DNA of 64,000 bases from NCBI GenBank assembly GCA_031308135.1, contig JAHLJT010009419.1, forward strand, positions 37,503,221 through 37,567,220, written 5' to 3'. Positions 34,630-45,922 of this stretch are shown here, in pieces; position 1 is the stretch's first letter; every line of letters starts with the position of its first letter. Origin of the DNA: Acheta domesticus (Eukaryota > Arthropoda > Insecta > Orthoptera > Gryllidae). A program made the position numbers and the translations under genes. The notes under the pieces are model-generated. The model searched no databases and had not been told where the DNA came from. It saw only the letters and a program-made list of their open reading frames with translations.

Positions 34630-35160
34630 TGAATCAACAGAAGAATCAAAAATAAAAGAAAAGGAAGGAAAATAATAAATAAGCAAAAAGAGGAGATGAA
34701 GGATTCCCATGAGAAGCTTGAAGAAGTGAAAGAGTAAAATGAGGTGGAATAGCAGAAACGGAAGAAAAGAAGAAGTAGATAGGGAAGATGTGGAAGAGAA
34801 GCGAATGAAAGAAGAAGAAAAAGGCTGAAGAGAAGGAAACGAAGGAAGAAAAAATGAAAGAAAAAGAAAATACTGGAGAGGAGGAAACGTAGGATGAAGA
34901 AAAGAAGAAGAAAAAGAAGCAGAAAATTTGGGAAGAGGGAAAGTTGATGATGAAGAAAAGGCAGGAGAGGAAGAAACGAAGGAGGAAGAAAAGAAGAAGG
35001 AAAGAGGGAGAAGGAAGGAAGTTGTAGAAGATAATACAGAAGAAGAGAAAACGAAGGAGAAAGAAAAAAAGACAAGACGGAAGAGGAGGGAATGAAGAAG
35101 GAAGAAATGTCGGTGAAAAATGTAGTGGACGCTAAGGAAGGAAGAAGTGGAGTGAAGAAG
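34630..35160. repeat. Polypurine tract, plus strand
   Basis: Roughly nine in ten bases are A or G on the plus strand, with GAAGAAGAAAAG- and GAGGAAACGAAGGA-like units repeated irregularly (34820, 34885, 34970, 35050). The opposite strand is open for 181 codons of Leu/Phe/Ser-rich sequence, a direct result of the tract. Such tracts can form triplex DNA. That property is general knowledge and is not shown here. Confidence 0.8.
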
Positions 35161-35164
35161 TGAT

Positions 35165-35410
35165 CCTCCATCCTGCGAAGGCGCTTCCGAAAGGGGGCGG
35201 CGGCTGCGGAGGGCCGGGCATTGTGCTGGGCTGCCAGGTGCGCCTTTGCGCGGGGAGGAGGGGGGACGTGGGCGCGTGCTGCTTGTCGCCGTCAGCCAAC
35301 GCCTCTGCTGCCACCTACAGCTCCCTGCCGCCCGCCCGCTCCTTCAGTTCCACGCCCCTCGCCGACGCCCTCTCTCAGCGAAGCCGTCTTCGGTTCCGTC
35401 TTCTCTTAGC
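35165..35410. other. CpG-rich island
   Basis: GC-rich block immediately following the polypurine tract. Cys/Arg/Pro-rich overlapping frames, nothing recognised. Confidence 0.4.
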
Positions 35411-35985
35411 GTCATCCTAAACAGGAAGTTACGAAGTCCATTTTGTAAGTTCTTTCGTACAATTGAAATGTCGACGGATTAGGTAATTTAAGAGGCAGAA
35501 CAATACGTAAATAACAGTTTCTCGTTGTCTAAGTTCCCCTGTCCTCCATTCCGTTAAACCTTGTTTCGTTTTGTTTTCTCGAAACAATTATTTTAATTCC
35601 ATTTTATTTCTCTCTTGTCTTTTTTCCTGGTTTTCAGCAGCAGCTATTCACTATTGTGTTTCTCTCGCAGATTCCCAGATTTTTCTTTTTTTTCCACGTA
35701 CAGTCACTTGTTTAAAAATTCAATTGCAACACTTTTTTCTGCACTTGTTCTATAATGGTTCCTTGTCTTCTTGTCATCAGTCTTTTCTTCAAACACCCAG
35801 ACCATATAAATCTCCTTGACCTTGTATTATTACTTCCGGATGTTTCTGCGTGACGACCTTCACTTTATCAAGGACTGTGTTGTGTTCATATTTTTTCTCT
35901 TCTCTTTGCGCCTTAATTTCTTGTCATTGTGTGGTTCCTGTTCTCCCGAGCTTTACCTCAATCACTGAGTGTCCTTCCTCCCAGT
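35410..35985. other. AT-rich, T-biased non-coding interval
   Basis: Pyrimidine-rich on the plus strand with TTTTCTTTTTTTT-like runs. No gene recognised. Confidence 0.35.
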
Positions 35986-36132
35986 TGCTCGCTGCCGCCG
36001 TGCGCTTTCATTAACGGGACGCGTCGCGGCTTCGCCGGTCCGCAGGATCTGGCTGCCGCCGCGCCGCTGTCCGTCGCCCACCCGCCCGCGGCCCGGCCGC
36101 GTCGTTGCGCTCGCACTCTGGTCTGCACCGGG
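35985..36132. other. CpG-rich island, target of the full-length SINE-1
   Basis: GC-rich block whose right part was duplicated (TCGAAAAGCGC...) when SINE-1 inserted at 36150. No gene recognised. Confidence 0.4.
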
Positions 36133-36149
36133 TCGAAAAGCGCACCGGG

Positions 36150-36704
36150 AGAGGTGGCTCAGTGCATCAACCTGATGTCGCTGCAGTCCCTCTGACCGGG
36201 AGGTCCTAGGTTCGAGTCCAGACGGCGGCAGGATTTTCGACACTAGCTTTTCAGCTAGGTCGAATGCTGTCACTGTCTGGAGGAGAATTCTAGCGGACGG
36301 CTGTTCTGATCGGTAGTTTTCCGTGGTTTCTCCGATCAATACCAGGCGAATGCCGGAGCAGTACCCTAACAAAAGGTCCACGGACCGCGCGCGATCTTTC
36401 CTTCCTATTCCTTGTCCTATCCTCTCCTCTTACACACACACACACACTTACACTAACATGCACTACACTACCACACATGCCGGGAAACCGGTCGGGAGTT
36501 TACAGCTTGTACCGGCTGAGGCGGTGCCCCGCTGGTGGGAGATACCTCTGGTTGTGGGGAAAACCCCTCTAGCTTACGGTAGGTCGGCGCTAGATCTCAC
36601 CATCCAGCGGGGAAAAGATCCCCACCTCCCGAGAAAAACACGCATTACACTTACGGGACTAATGACCAAAGTAGTTGACGTGCCCAGAAACACGAATCAA
36701 TGAA
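36150..36704 (+). mobile_element. SINE-1, full-length reference copy with target duplication
   Basis: A 555-bp tRNA-derived SINE. Box A is TGGCTCAGTGC near 36155 and box B is GGTTCGAGTCC at 36209-36219. Next come a GGATTTTCGACACTAGC block, the central module TTTCCGTGGTTTCTCCGATC (36319), the GACCGCGCGCGATC block, a CA microsatellite (about 36428-36446) and the terminal CTTACGGGACTAATGACC block. The tail is of AATC type. The flanks are near-identical 17-mers, TCGAAAAGCGC followed by six bases with two differences (36133-36149 and 36705-36721), as expected of target-primed insertion. It probably depends on a LINE not present here. Confidence 0.9.
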
Positions 36705-36754
36705 TCGAAAAGCGCCCAGGGGCAAGCATGTTTGTTCGTTGTTTTATTATTTTG

Positions 36755-37290
36755 TGTTTCCGGGCACGTCAACTGCTATGGTCGTTAGTCCCGTAAGAGT
36801 TTAGAGCAAGTTTTTATCACTAGAGGTGGCGCTGTTCTTCCCCCGCTGGATGGCGAGGCACCGACCTACATTTCGGCTTGCGGGATTTCCCCTTACAAGG
36901 TATCTTCCAGCAGCGGGGCATCGCTCCACCCAGGACAAGCTCTAGGCTCACAACCGGTCTCCCGAAACACTTGATAATGAAGTATGTAATTATTAGTGTG
37001 TGTAACTTAGGGGTGAGATACGTCAAGGAAGAGGAAGGAAAGATCGTGGACGGTCCGTGCCCACTTCTTTTGGTACTTCTACGGCTTTCGCCTGATTTTG
37101 ATGAAACCACGGAATACTACCGATCACAACAGCCGGCCGCGAGAATTCTGACTGAATTCGGCCTTGCTATCTAGCTAGTGTCGAAATCCTGCTACAGTCG
37201 GGACAGAACCATAGGACTTCCTACCTCTGACACTAGGTCAGACGCACTACAGGGACATTAGTTGATGTCCTGTGTCACCGATCAGGTAAA
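36755..37290 (-). mobile_element. SINE-1 copy, reverse, near full length
   Basis: Reverse complement of the family from the terminal GGGACTAA.GACC block on the left to the tRNA-like head on the right. It has diverged (GAAAGATCGTGGACGGTCCG for the central block), has lost the CA microsatellite, and has a shortened middle. It lies 35 bp right of the duplication of the preceding copy and can pair with both neighbours. Confidence 0.8.
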
Positions 37291-37404
37291 AAATATCTAT
37301 TTTTGAACAATTATTTATTATAAATTTTCGGAACTTCAAATTATTACAAATTAAAAAAATAATTTGTTAATATCTTCCATTATACACTGTATAAGAGAAG
37401 TTGT

Positions 37405-38112
37405 TTACAATGGTGCGTGTGTCACCTGAGTGTAGCTGAGAGCTGGCATTGCCGGTGTCTCTGCAGTGACTCTGACCGGGAGGTCTTAGAGTTCGACTAT
37501 GGTGGATTTTCGACTTTGCGCCAAATAGCTGTGTCGAATTCAGTCGCTGCCTGAACGACAATTCTAGCTAGAATTGTGATGGTAGTTTCCCGTGTTTTTT
37601 CTGGTCAATGCAAGCCGAATATCGGAGCAGTACCCTAACAAACGGGCCACTGACCGTGCGCGATCTTCTCTTTACTTACACACGCTTATAGGCACCATAC
37701 TAAGACACATCAAGAGAGCAGTGCGGAACTTCGAGCTTCTCCCGGCTGCGGCGCAGCCCCGCAGGCGGAGATTCCTGGAGGGGGAAATCGTCCGTAAGAC
37801 GAGGTGTGGGTCGGTGTCAGGTCTTACCATCCAGTGGGGGGAAACAATTGTTGGTGATACGCGAGACATGGAGAAAGAAGAGAGATGGCGTTTCCATGTA
37901 ACGGCGTTACTATGTACTAATTATGTTAGAATGATGATGAATGATATGCCATAACGAGTTGGTATATGTATGAAGTTTATCGCAACATTAAAGATTGCTA
38001 TTAGTCAAATATTGACCTTTTATTTGAAAAATAGTGATAACAACATTCACCACACTAAAGGGACTAATAACCATAGAAGTTGATATGGACGAAAAATCAG
38101 TCAATGAAATGG
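37405..38112 (+). mobile_element. SINE-1 copy, diverged, interrupted by ~190 bp
   Basis: The head has TAGCTGAGAGCTGGCATT and CTTAGAGTTCGACTATGG as weak A and B boxes. Alignment with the reference continues to the CCATCCAGTGGGG block at about 37845, stops, and resumes near 38045 at CACACTAAAGGGACTAATAACC. The intervening AT-rich DNA is an insertion or heavily altered. This is the third member of the +/-/+ cluster. Confidence 0.7.
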
Positions 38113-38858
38113 TATGTGTCACCAAAAGAAATACTACCACTTGAGTGACTGCTCCAAAATGTGAAACAATATATGTACGTATACAAATTTGCTTTGGAGA
38201 ATGTAGAGTCTAATAATTATAGCATACCCATGGTTAATGTCTACATCTTTACGCATAACTCGGGCAACGCAAATAGGCCAGCTATCTAATAATTGTGATA
38301 AATGCCCGATCACTGTCGGGGTTCTTAAGCAATTCTTTACGTCTATATTTAAGACCATTTTAAATCTTAAAGGTTTTGGCTGTAGTGAAAATACTCTTGT
38401 TCTTGGCTGATTACTTTAAGCCTAGCTAAATTTTCAATTAAAAGAAACATTTGTACTATTGTTTATCTTTTTAAAGTATTTGATGTTATTGAATAAATAA
38501 AGCCATACGCAGTTACACACTACCAAACACATTTTTACCTGAAACATATTTTAAATAAAGAAACTTTGATGGCTAATTTAAAAAGAACAGAAAAACACAT
38601 ATGGGAAATTATTTTATGTTAGAAAATGAACAATAAGAAATTAATTCCTGAGGAAGTTATGAACCTGCCCATTTAAAAATGGCGACAGTTTACAGCTTAT
38701 TTGACGTAATCTTGTTATTGCACAAAGTGGAAAATTATGATTTATCACTGTAGTAATTTTGACACTACTGAAAACTTAAACTTTGAAATGTTATAATATT
38801 ATTATTATTACTTTTCAAAATGGATTTCCATAAAAATATATTGGAGTTTATTTATAAT
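38112..38858. other. AT-rich non-coding interval
   Basis: No gene recognised. Confidence 0.35.
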
Positions 38859-39027
38859 CCAATTTAAACAAAGAGATACTTCCAAGATCATGAGCTTTAA
38901 GGAGTCATTGTCAAAAAAGGGAGCTCCAATATCAAAACTTGAAGTTGTAACGAAGCTTCCGATTTGATGACATTATGCGACTCTATGACCAGCTCGTGAT
39001 CTTGAAACGCCATTGTGTTTAAATCGG
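38859..39027. mobile_element. Fold-back element, ~40-bp imperfect arms
   Basis: The left arm ATTTAAACA...CCAAGATCATGAGCT and the right arm, read inward, ATTTAAACA...TCAAGATCACGAGCT enclose a core of about 90 bp. Spacing within the arms differs by a few bases. No clear target duplication was found. It is a probable non-autonomous DNA element. Confidence 0.5.
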
Positions 39028-39985
39028 AGCATAGAGTAAAAGATATTTTAAAACCTGGAAGTGTTGCATACGTTCAATGCGCATGTTTGGACACTTTACA
39101 GGCCGTTATGGTCGCACCGAAAGTGTGACAGCGGTAGCGGGGCGTGTGTCAGAGGATGAGTACTTGCCACTCACAAGACAAATGACTGTGACTCTGCGGG
39201 AACGCTGACGTATGTAGGTGCCCCGTTTCCCCTTTTCAATTGGTTCCGTGAAGGCGTTACATTGGGGGCTTTTATGGCACGCAGAGTCAGCAAATTCCTT
39301 ACAGTAGTGAATCAAAATTGAATAACGAAATATAAGTACTCTTGATTACGTTGGAGAAGGCGATTACGTTTGGAAAACAAGGTTCATACAGAATAGAGTT
39401 ATCCAATTACCTAACGTATAAAACTATTGAATGATTTATTTAGACAAGGAAAAAATACAAAAATCTTCTAAGTATACCGAAATGTTTTAGTGTAAATTTT
39501 TTATCAGGAGTTTTTAAACAAACGACAAAACCTTAAACTTACCAAGTAGTTGCACGAAACGTAACATAATGAAGCAGAACTAATTTATTATTAATTCCAT
39601 TGCCATTTTCTCTATTTAATTTGTACCAGGGGTTTAAATGTATTTAAGGTAGCTTATATTTCTCTTGCTCAATACTATAATGTCCCTTATATTCCCAACT
39701 ACTTTGTCGATTTCTGGAAAATTTCTTCGATGTTATTTCATCTTCCTTTACAGATTTGAAATTTTTCAACCATATTTTAGATATTATCGACATATTTGGT
39801 AACTGTGTTTTTCTTACATAGATTGGAAATAATGTTTCATTCATAACTTATTAATTTTTTTGTTTCATTCATAATTTATTTTGTTGCCGATAATGGTGAA
39901 AAATTTAAAATGGTGTCTTAACTAGCATAACCTGAAAGAAATTCCATTCGATTAAAGGAAGTGAGAGAGGCGTGGATGTGATGGG
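39028..39985. other. AT-rich interval with a GC-richer patch open on both strands
   Basis: At 39083-39208 a 41-codon plus-strand frame (start MFGHFTGRYGRTES..., stop TGA at 39206) and a 69-codon minus-strand frame (39106-39315) overlap. Both have less AT-biased codons than the flanks. I recognise neither, and only one at most could be coding. It may be an old repeat. Confidence 0.3.
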
Positions 39986-40065
39986 CCCACTCCGAAGCCT
40001 GCTCCACCGGAAGACGCGCGTCGCCGACGCGAAAGGCGCCTGACCCGCGCGCGCTCACGCCCATT

Positions 40066-40490
40066 GGGCGGGCGAGGCGGGCGGCGGGCGAGGCGGGCGG
40101 CGGGCGAGGCGGGCGGCGGGCGAGGCGGGCGGCGGGCGAGGCGGGCGGCGGGCGAGGCGGGCGGCGGGCGAGGCGGGCGGCGGGCGAGGCGGGCGGCGGG
40201 CGAGGCGGGGGGCGGGCGAGGCGGGGGGCGGGCGAGGCGGGCGGCGGGCGAGGCGGGCGGCGGGCGAGGCGGGCGGCGGGCGAGGCGGGCGGCGGGCGAG
40301 GCGGGGGGCGGGCGAGGCGGGGGGCGGGCGAGGCGGGGGGCGGGCGAGGCGGGCGGCGGGCGAGGCGGGCGGCGGGCGAGGCGGGCGGCGGGCGAGGCGG
40401 GCGGCGGGCGAGGCGGGCGGCGGGCGAGGCGGGCGGCGGGCGAGGCGGGCGGCGGGCGAGACGGGCGGCGGGCGAGACGGGCGGCGGGCG
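40066..40490. repeat. 16-bp minisatellite CGAGGCGGGCGGCGGG, about 26 copies
   Basis: The period of 16 is out of step with codons, so translations repeat every 16 residues. Variant units with GGGGGG for GGGCGG occur singly, in pairs and as a run of three (about 40205-40345). The last units have AGACGGG for AGGCGGG. Both strands are open for 157-222 codons, an artefact. The array sits inside a CpG-rich island spanning about 39985-40660. Confidence 0.93.
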
Positions 40491-40659
40491 ACGTATGGCA
40501 GGCAGTTCGCGCGCGCGCGTCCATCCGCTTGATTTAGGGCCGCGCCGCTTCCTTTGGCCGGCGCAGGAACGGGTTGGGAGGCCGGCCCTCCACGCGCCGT
40601 AGATCCGGGTTCGCTACTCCCCAGACGCGTCAACTCCGACTCGGAACATTCTACAGCTC

Positions 40660-41880
40660 TGCAGATCCTGCCCGGATAGGGCTTCTGCCTCGGGGAAGTT
40701 GCTCGGTTTTGTCTCTCATTCACTTACTATTCAAGAATAGCTTATAGGTTCAGGAAACACTCCTTTGTACGTTTTAAATGCACATTTGATTAACCAACCA
40801 ACGGTAGTCCAAGCGCATCGACGTAATAATTCGGCTTCTTGTTAATTCTGCTCAAGAAGAGAAAGATGGTATTTTTATATTAGAAGACGTAGTACTCGAT
40901 GAATATTAAACTCGCAAAGTATTTAAAGCGCATGCATTTAAAGTACATGAAAGTACTTCAACTTACATAATTTTCACATGAAAATCCACGAGAAAACCCC
41001 GTTTGTTATTTGTATTATTTTGATATTGTAATATTTTATATCATAATATTAATATGTATCAATTCTTCTTTTAAGAATTGTACTAAATGCTGTTATTATT
41101 TGCCTAATGAGCTGAAAGACAGAGGGGAAAGAATCGAAATTTGTCTTCCATCAACTAAATAATTTCTCTTATTCAAGAACACTAGCTATGAAGTAGTGGA
41201 GTCGTACCTACAAATCATTGACGATTACAGATCAGCATATGCAGATCACACCAATGAAACCACCCTACTCTTCACACAACATTAAAGTCCTGGAAATAGA
41301 AATTACCCTACCCCAACCATAGCTTGCGCTGTTGTCGCTCCGCTCGAGAAGTCTCGCAGCAGTCTTCGGGCACTACTGCCCTGTCTGTGCGTCGCCATCC
41401 GGGCGTAGACAGCACGTGACGTCACGCAAAGGGAGCGACGCCCTCCTGCGCGCTCAGACAGAGGCGTATCTCTTTCCCCACACGTCATATACAGTTTTTA
41501 CTGTTTTTTTTGACAAAATAAATAAATAAATCTACTGAATTGCAAATATGGCACGTGCCATGGGCGCCATTCACAAGGGGCGCTATTGATAGAACGCGCT
41601 AAAACAATTAACAACAATCGTCATTTGAAGAATCCTGACGGGGGCGCAAATTCTATGCCTGCTATGGGCGTCTGAATACCTAGATACGCCTCTGTGCACA
41701 GGCACCCCTTTCCCCGCAGGACGACGCCACGCGACCGGGCAAAGTTTAAGCGCTATCATCTGCATGCGCTGGTGTGCAATGGTAACTTTGCTATTTAGCA
41801 GCTACCTCCCACTCCTACGCGCTTCATTGTTTCCGCTTCATGCCATGACCGCCTCCGACGCTACTCGAAGGTTTCCTACG
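40660..41880. other. AT-rich interval with short GC patches
   Basis: At 41325-41480 a GC-richer patch carries loosely complementary CTGTCTG..CGTCGC and GCGACG..CAGACAG words. At about 41670-41690 CCTAGATACGCCTCTG resembles a hAT-type right terminus, but no left partner was found. No gene recognised. Confidence 0.3.
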
Positions 41881-41884
41881 TCAG

Positions 41885-42155
41885 TGGAAAGAGGCTTACG
41901 ACGATAGGCGATCAGCCTAGCCCTAAGGATGGGCATGCATCGATCAGGATAGAAAAGGAAGGATTGCATGCGGTCCGTGATCCGTTTTCTAGGGTGCCGT
42001 TTCGGATTCTCCTGGAAGCAATCATGGGAAACCACTGAAATTCGTTGATCAGACCAAACGGTCTATGGATTCTGTGTTAAACACATCAGGTAGATCTCCG
42101 TCACCGGGCAGGTGTCGAACTCGTGTTCAATCACTGGTACGCTCGAGCCGTTAGG
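41885..42155 (-). mobile_element. Degenerate SINE-1-like fragment, reverse
   Basis: In reverse complement it reads CAGTGGTTTCCCATGATTGC...CACCCTAGAAAACGG.TCACGGACCGCATGC.ATCCTTCC, which follows the order of the SINE-1 central module. The A and B boxes are degraded. It is an old copy, or a related family. Confidence 0.5.
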
Positions 42156-44080
42156 TTTAGATTTTAATGCTAACTGGCATTGGTTTCTACGTACTTGAAT
42201 AAGTTATTACAATTTATTTAGTTGATAAGAGGTAGATCTCCGTTCTTGCTCCTTTTACTTTCAGCTCATTCAGTGAAAAGTGTCTGAATTCAGTACAATT
42301 ATCAAAAGTAGAATATGTAATACTGGTGTTATATATGTTTTTTGCCATTTATTTGTACAATTAAGGCAGCTTGTGCTCCACCTCATAGCCTTGTGCCTCA
42401 GTTCGGCGAGCGAAGCGTGTCCTCAGAGCGGGGGCTGAGCTGTAGGCCTCTGTTTGCTCTGTGCGGCGCGGGCTTTCGTGCCCATGGAAGCTTCAATGCG
42501 CTAGATGGTCCAGGCCTCCAAATCCGGCTCGAGGTCTGTTTGCACACGCCCACTGTCCGTGTAGGCTGAACCGAGCACAGAGCGGAATGGATCATCCTCA
42601 AAACCAGGACTCTGTTTGTCATCTGCCTGCAGCGTTGTTTCAAGTTGAGCGTTACGTCATGACAGGGATGTTTACCTGCGTAATATGCATTTTGTTGGAA
42701 AGGAGAACTGTGGCTCAGTATACTTTCTGGCAGTCGGTATGCCCTACATAATCGGAGATAACGTTAAGTCAGTAGGGTTTACGTAATGTAATTCATACTT
42801 TACTTCGGTATTAATTTAAATTATGAAATATTTCAGTAGGAATGTTTTGTCACTGAGGAACGCGTAATTGCTACATCCACTTATGGGAATAACTGGGAAT
42901 GACTTCATTTACCTTTTGGAAGTGGCCAGATATATTTTCTTTAGCTTGCAGTTTTTTCAAAATTTAACTACCCAATCTATAAGAAATGTTGAATATAATC
43001 GCAGGAGATAATGCGTGACTCTCTCAATTATGTAGTTAGCTCCGTGCAGTTTCCCATTTAAATTCCAAGAATTGTTGCTGTTTTGCATAGCTGTGAACAG
43101 CTTCCAAGCGAGAATGTTCTTGTCAATTACCGACGAAACAGGTATGAATTATAATACCGCAAAGAAAATAAGTATCTTTATAATATAAGTAGTTAATTTC
43201 TGGTTAATATTTCGTGCAATATGCTAGTGAATACGTGAGAAAACGCGTTAAAATTTGAAAGTTTTTTTGTGTGTTAGTAGTTTGCCTTAACTCTTATTCT
43301 AAATATATTTTGATATGTATTTCTATAATTAGTTAAAAAATAAGTAATTCATTTATGTATGAAAATGCGGGACAAAGTGAACCATTATCTTATCCATGGA
43401 AAATGTTAACAGGTGGTTGAACAAATAATAAATTCTTAGTTTTCCGACGTTTCGGACACGCGTATTGTATTACGTATATAGAGAAATTCGTGATCAGGGA
43501 TTTGGAGGCTGCCGATTCGTTGGCATAACGTCTACTGGAAGTACTAGTTAGATACATTTCTTACAGAGTCAATCCTATTTTAAGAACGGTTTACAAACCA
43601 AACCAACCAATTAAACAGTGATCACAGGAATCTCTGCGTTTTTTTTGTGCTAACCAAGTCTACGAACGAGTCAATTTTTTTGTGTTGACAAGGCCTATGA
43701 ATTCAGAAATTTCACTGAACATCTTCATGGGCAATCTACCGAATCTGTCTCTTCATTGTAGACCTTTTTCTGCCTGAACATTTCGAGAGATCGTCCGTTA
43801 ACTCGGCAAAATATCCTTATTAGCTGGGTACTTTTTATCAAGCTTTCCTCGACTTTAAAATATTGACCTCCCTGTAATTTTTTATTGGCATTTGAATATA
43901 ATGTAGAAATGAATGGTATCGTTTTTACACATATTTTTATTGAAGAGATTAGCAGATCTGGAAATGATGGCTAAAACATAAAAAGCGGGTACCTCTTCAT
44001 TAAAACTGTTGGTAGAGACGAAAATGTCAACCTTTCATTTCTACTCGTCTTCTCGACTTCCCCAACTTCAGGGAACTTCT
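42155..44080. other. AT-rich interval with one GC patch
   Basis: A modest GC patch at 42380-42570 has overlapping short frames and nothing recognised. The remainder is AT-rich and featureless to me. Confidence 0.35.
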
Positions 44081-44550
44081 TGTATAAACCCGTCTGTCGC
44101 GCCCTGCCGACCAAGCCCGCGTTCTCCCCGCGCCATCTGCATCGCCCGACCCTTCCCCTCCATACCCGCGGCACCCAGATTTACCCCACGCCGCCGTGCC
44201 CCGCGTTTCCGAACCGGAAGTGCGGCATGCGCGCGCGCGTGCGCCGCGGAGCGTCGCGGCGGCGGCGGCGGCGGCGGCGCGCGTCGCGGCGCTAATGCAC
44301 GTCGGCGCCGCGCTATGAAAGCTTTGCCGTGTCGGGCGCCGCCTCGCGATGAGCCAGCCGGGGAACCGGGACCCGCCCCCGTCCCCGCCATCACCCCCGC
44401 CTCGCTTGGCCGCTGTCATCCCGGAGCCTCAACAGCAGCCACCGGAAGCGCCTCCGCGGGTGGGGGCGGGACGGGTCGGGTCGGGTCGGGTCGGGTCGGG
44501 TCGGGTCGGGTCGGGTCGGGTCGGGTCGGAGCGAGGCGGGGTGGAGCAGG
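44080..44550. other. CpG-rich island with CGG run
   Basis: Includes a CGG run at about 44255-44278 and the GGGTC array at its right end. Frames of up to 209 codons on both strands have simple-composition translations. Confidence 0.5.
44472..44529. repeat. GGGTC pentamer array, about 11 copies
   Basis: Perfect GGGTC units. Eleven regularly spaced GGG runs on one strand give clear G-quadruplex potential. This is not the common insect telomere repeat TTAGG. Confidence 0.93.
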
Positions 44551-45340
44551 GAAACGATTGCAGGGTCGCACCTATTCATCCAGGCTTTCCCACAAGACTT
44601 TTCTTATCGCAGTAGGCGGACGCAGAAACTCTCTCTGAACGCTTTCCCATGGATCGGCTCTTTATAAATACAGTAGCATGTATTCTCTGCATTGTGGTTG
44701 TGGAAAATATTCGGTACTCGTCTAATGAAATACGAGCGTTTTGCAAGTGGAAAGAAAACGTTGCGTTCTTTTTCACACCCAAAACACAGGTCTCCAGGCA
44801 GTAATTTGAATACGGTAATGACATTATTATGGTAGTAAGTAATGAATACGTTTTTTTTTACAATTCAAAGTGAGGAAATTAACACTACTTGCGAGAAATT
44901 TTCTCTTATGAATACCAAATGCACAAAAGTTTAATATGTTCAGTTTACTGTTCAATATCTACAGCTCTTTTGTCAATGCATTCCGCCACTGCACATGTAA
45001 ATAATAATAATAGATACATTTTCAATTATATTCAGAAGGATTCGATTTTGAGCATATCGTACCTTGTATTATAGAAGAAAGAAACATGTTCTGTCCCTAT
45101 CCTTCGTGTGCCTATTTTCAGTGAATATTCTCTATCCTTTTCAGAAGCTTGCCTTCCAAAAGTAGTAGTTTTGATACTAGCGCAGCAACTACTGAGCATT
45201 CAGGGTAGAAAAAATAATAACATTTTTTCTCAATATTTTATTTATCTCGTCACATACATTGTGTTAAAAAACAAGCGATTGTTCGTTGAATTTGACCTTT
45301 CCGCGGCAATTGTTTCCATCTCAAGGCATGCTATGCGGAA
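44550..45340. other. AT-rich non-coding interval
   Basis: No gene recognised. Confidence 0.35.
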
Positions 45341-45545
45341 ACCCGTCGGGCCAGGAAGCACGACGCCCAAGCGGGGGCCATGTCGCCGAGAAGGAATTGA
45401 ATGGGGCTCGGACGAAACAAGTGAGGAGGCGTTTGGGCAGGATGAGTGTGGGCGCGTGGGTGAGGGTGAACACGGCGCGTGGGCGCGCGAGCGCAAGTGA
45501 TTCAACGGTGAAGTGCCCGTTCGGGCCGCAGCTACGACCAATGGA
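45340..45545. other. GC-rich island
   Basis: Moderately CpG-rich, purine-leaning block. Overlapping frames on both strands, nothing recognised. Confidence 0.35.
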
Positions 45546-45571
45546 GCAGGCGGTATTGAGAAGTTCGTCTA

Positions 45572-45740
45572 TACTTCGATTAAAACGTTAAGTCCGTTGA
45601 CAGTTGTCAGCTGTGACGCTATAATCCAATCGGGTGCTTGAACGTCACTATACGTCAATGTATTGGCATTGAAGCTCTCGATTGGGTGACAGCGTCACAG
45701 TTGATCAAGTGGCAACGGACTCAATGTTTTAGTCGAAGTA
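45572..45740. mobile_element. Palindromic MITE, TA duplication
   Basis: The arms start TACTTCGATTAAAACGTTAA on the left and, read inward, TACTTCGACTAAAACATTGA on the right, and match imperfectly for about 60 bp (AGTCCGTTG and CTGTGACGCT are conserved in both). TA flanks lie at 45570-45571 and 45741-45742. No coding capacity. The right TA is shared with the next element. Confidence 0.7.
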
Positions 45741-45742
45741 TA

Positions 45743-45922
45743 AGAAGGGACCAGTTTAACAGGTAGAAAAATAAGAGAAAGTCATGTTAGACGATGGCAT
45801 TGCTAGTTATGTCGAAGGCATTTACAAGCGAGCCAAATGTGAACGAACTCATTAACTAATTGAGCACTTGCAATTATGCGGCCAGCAAAAGCCGAGTAGT
45901 TGCTTTCAGTGCGGTCCCTTCT
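45743..45922. mobile_element. Possible short TA-flanked element abutting the previous one
   Basis: Perfect 10-bp terminal inverted repeats AGAAGGGACC, with TA at 45741-45742 and 45923-45924. The interior is unrelated to the left neighbour. The short repeats make this tentative. Confidence 0.35.

Noticed and set aside
34626..35171. A 181-codon membrane-protein-like frame (Leu/Phe/Ser-rich)
   Set aside because: It is the complement of the polypurine tract, and hydrophobicity follows from pyrimidine-rich codons.
36209..36219. A functional tRNA gene at the box B
   Set aside because: The head cannot form complete acceptor and D arms and continues into a 555-bp SINE.
41670..41690. A hAT-type terminus (CCTAGATACGCCTCTG)
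   Set aside because: No matching left end or target duplication could be found within 1 kb.
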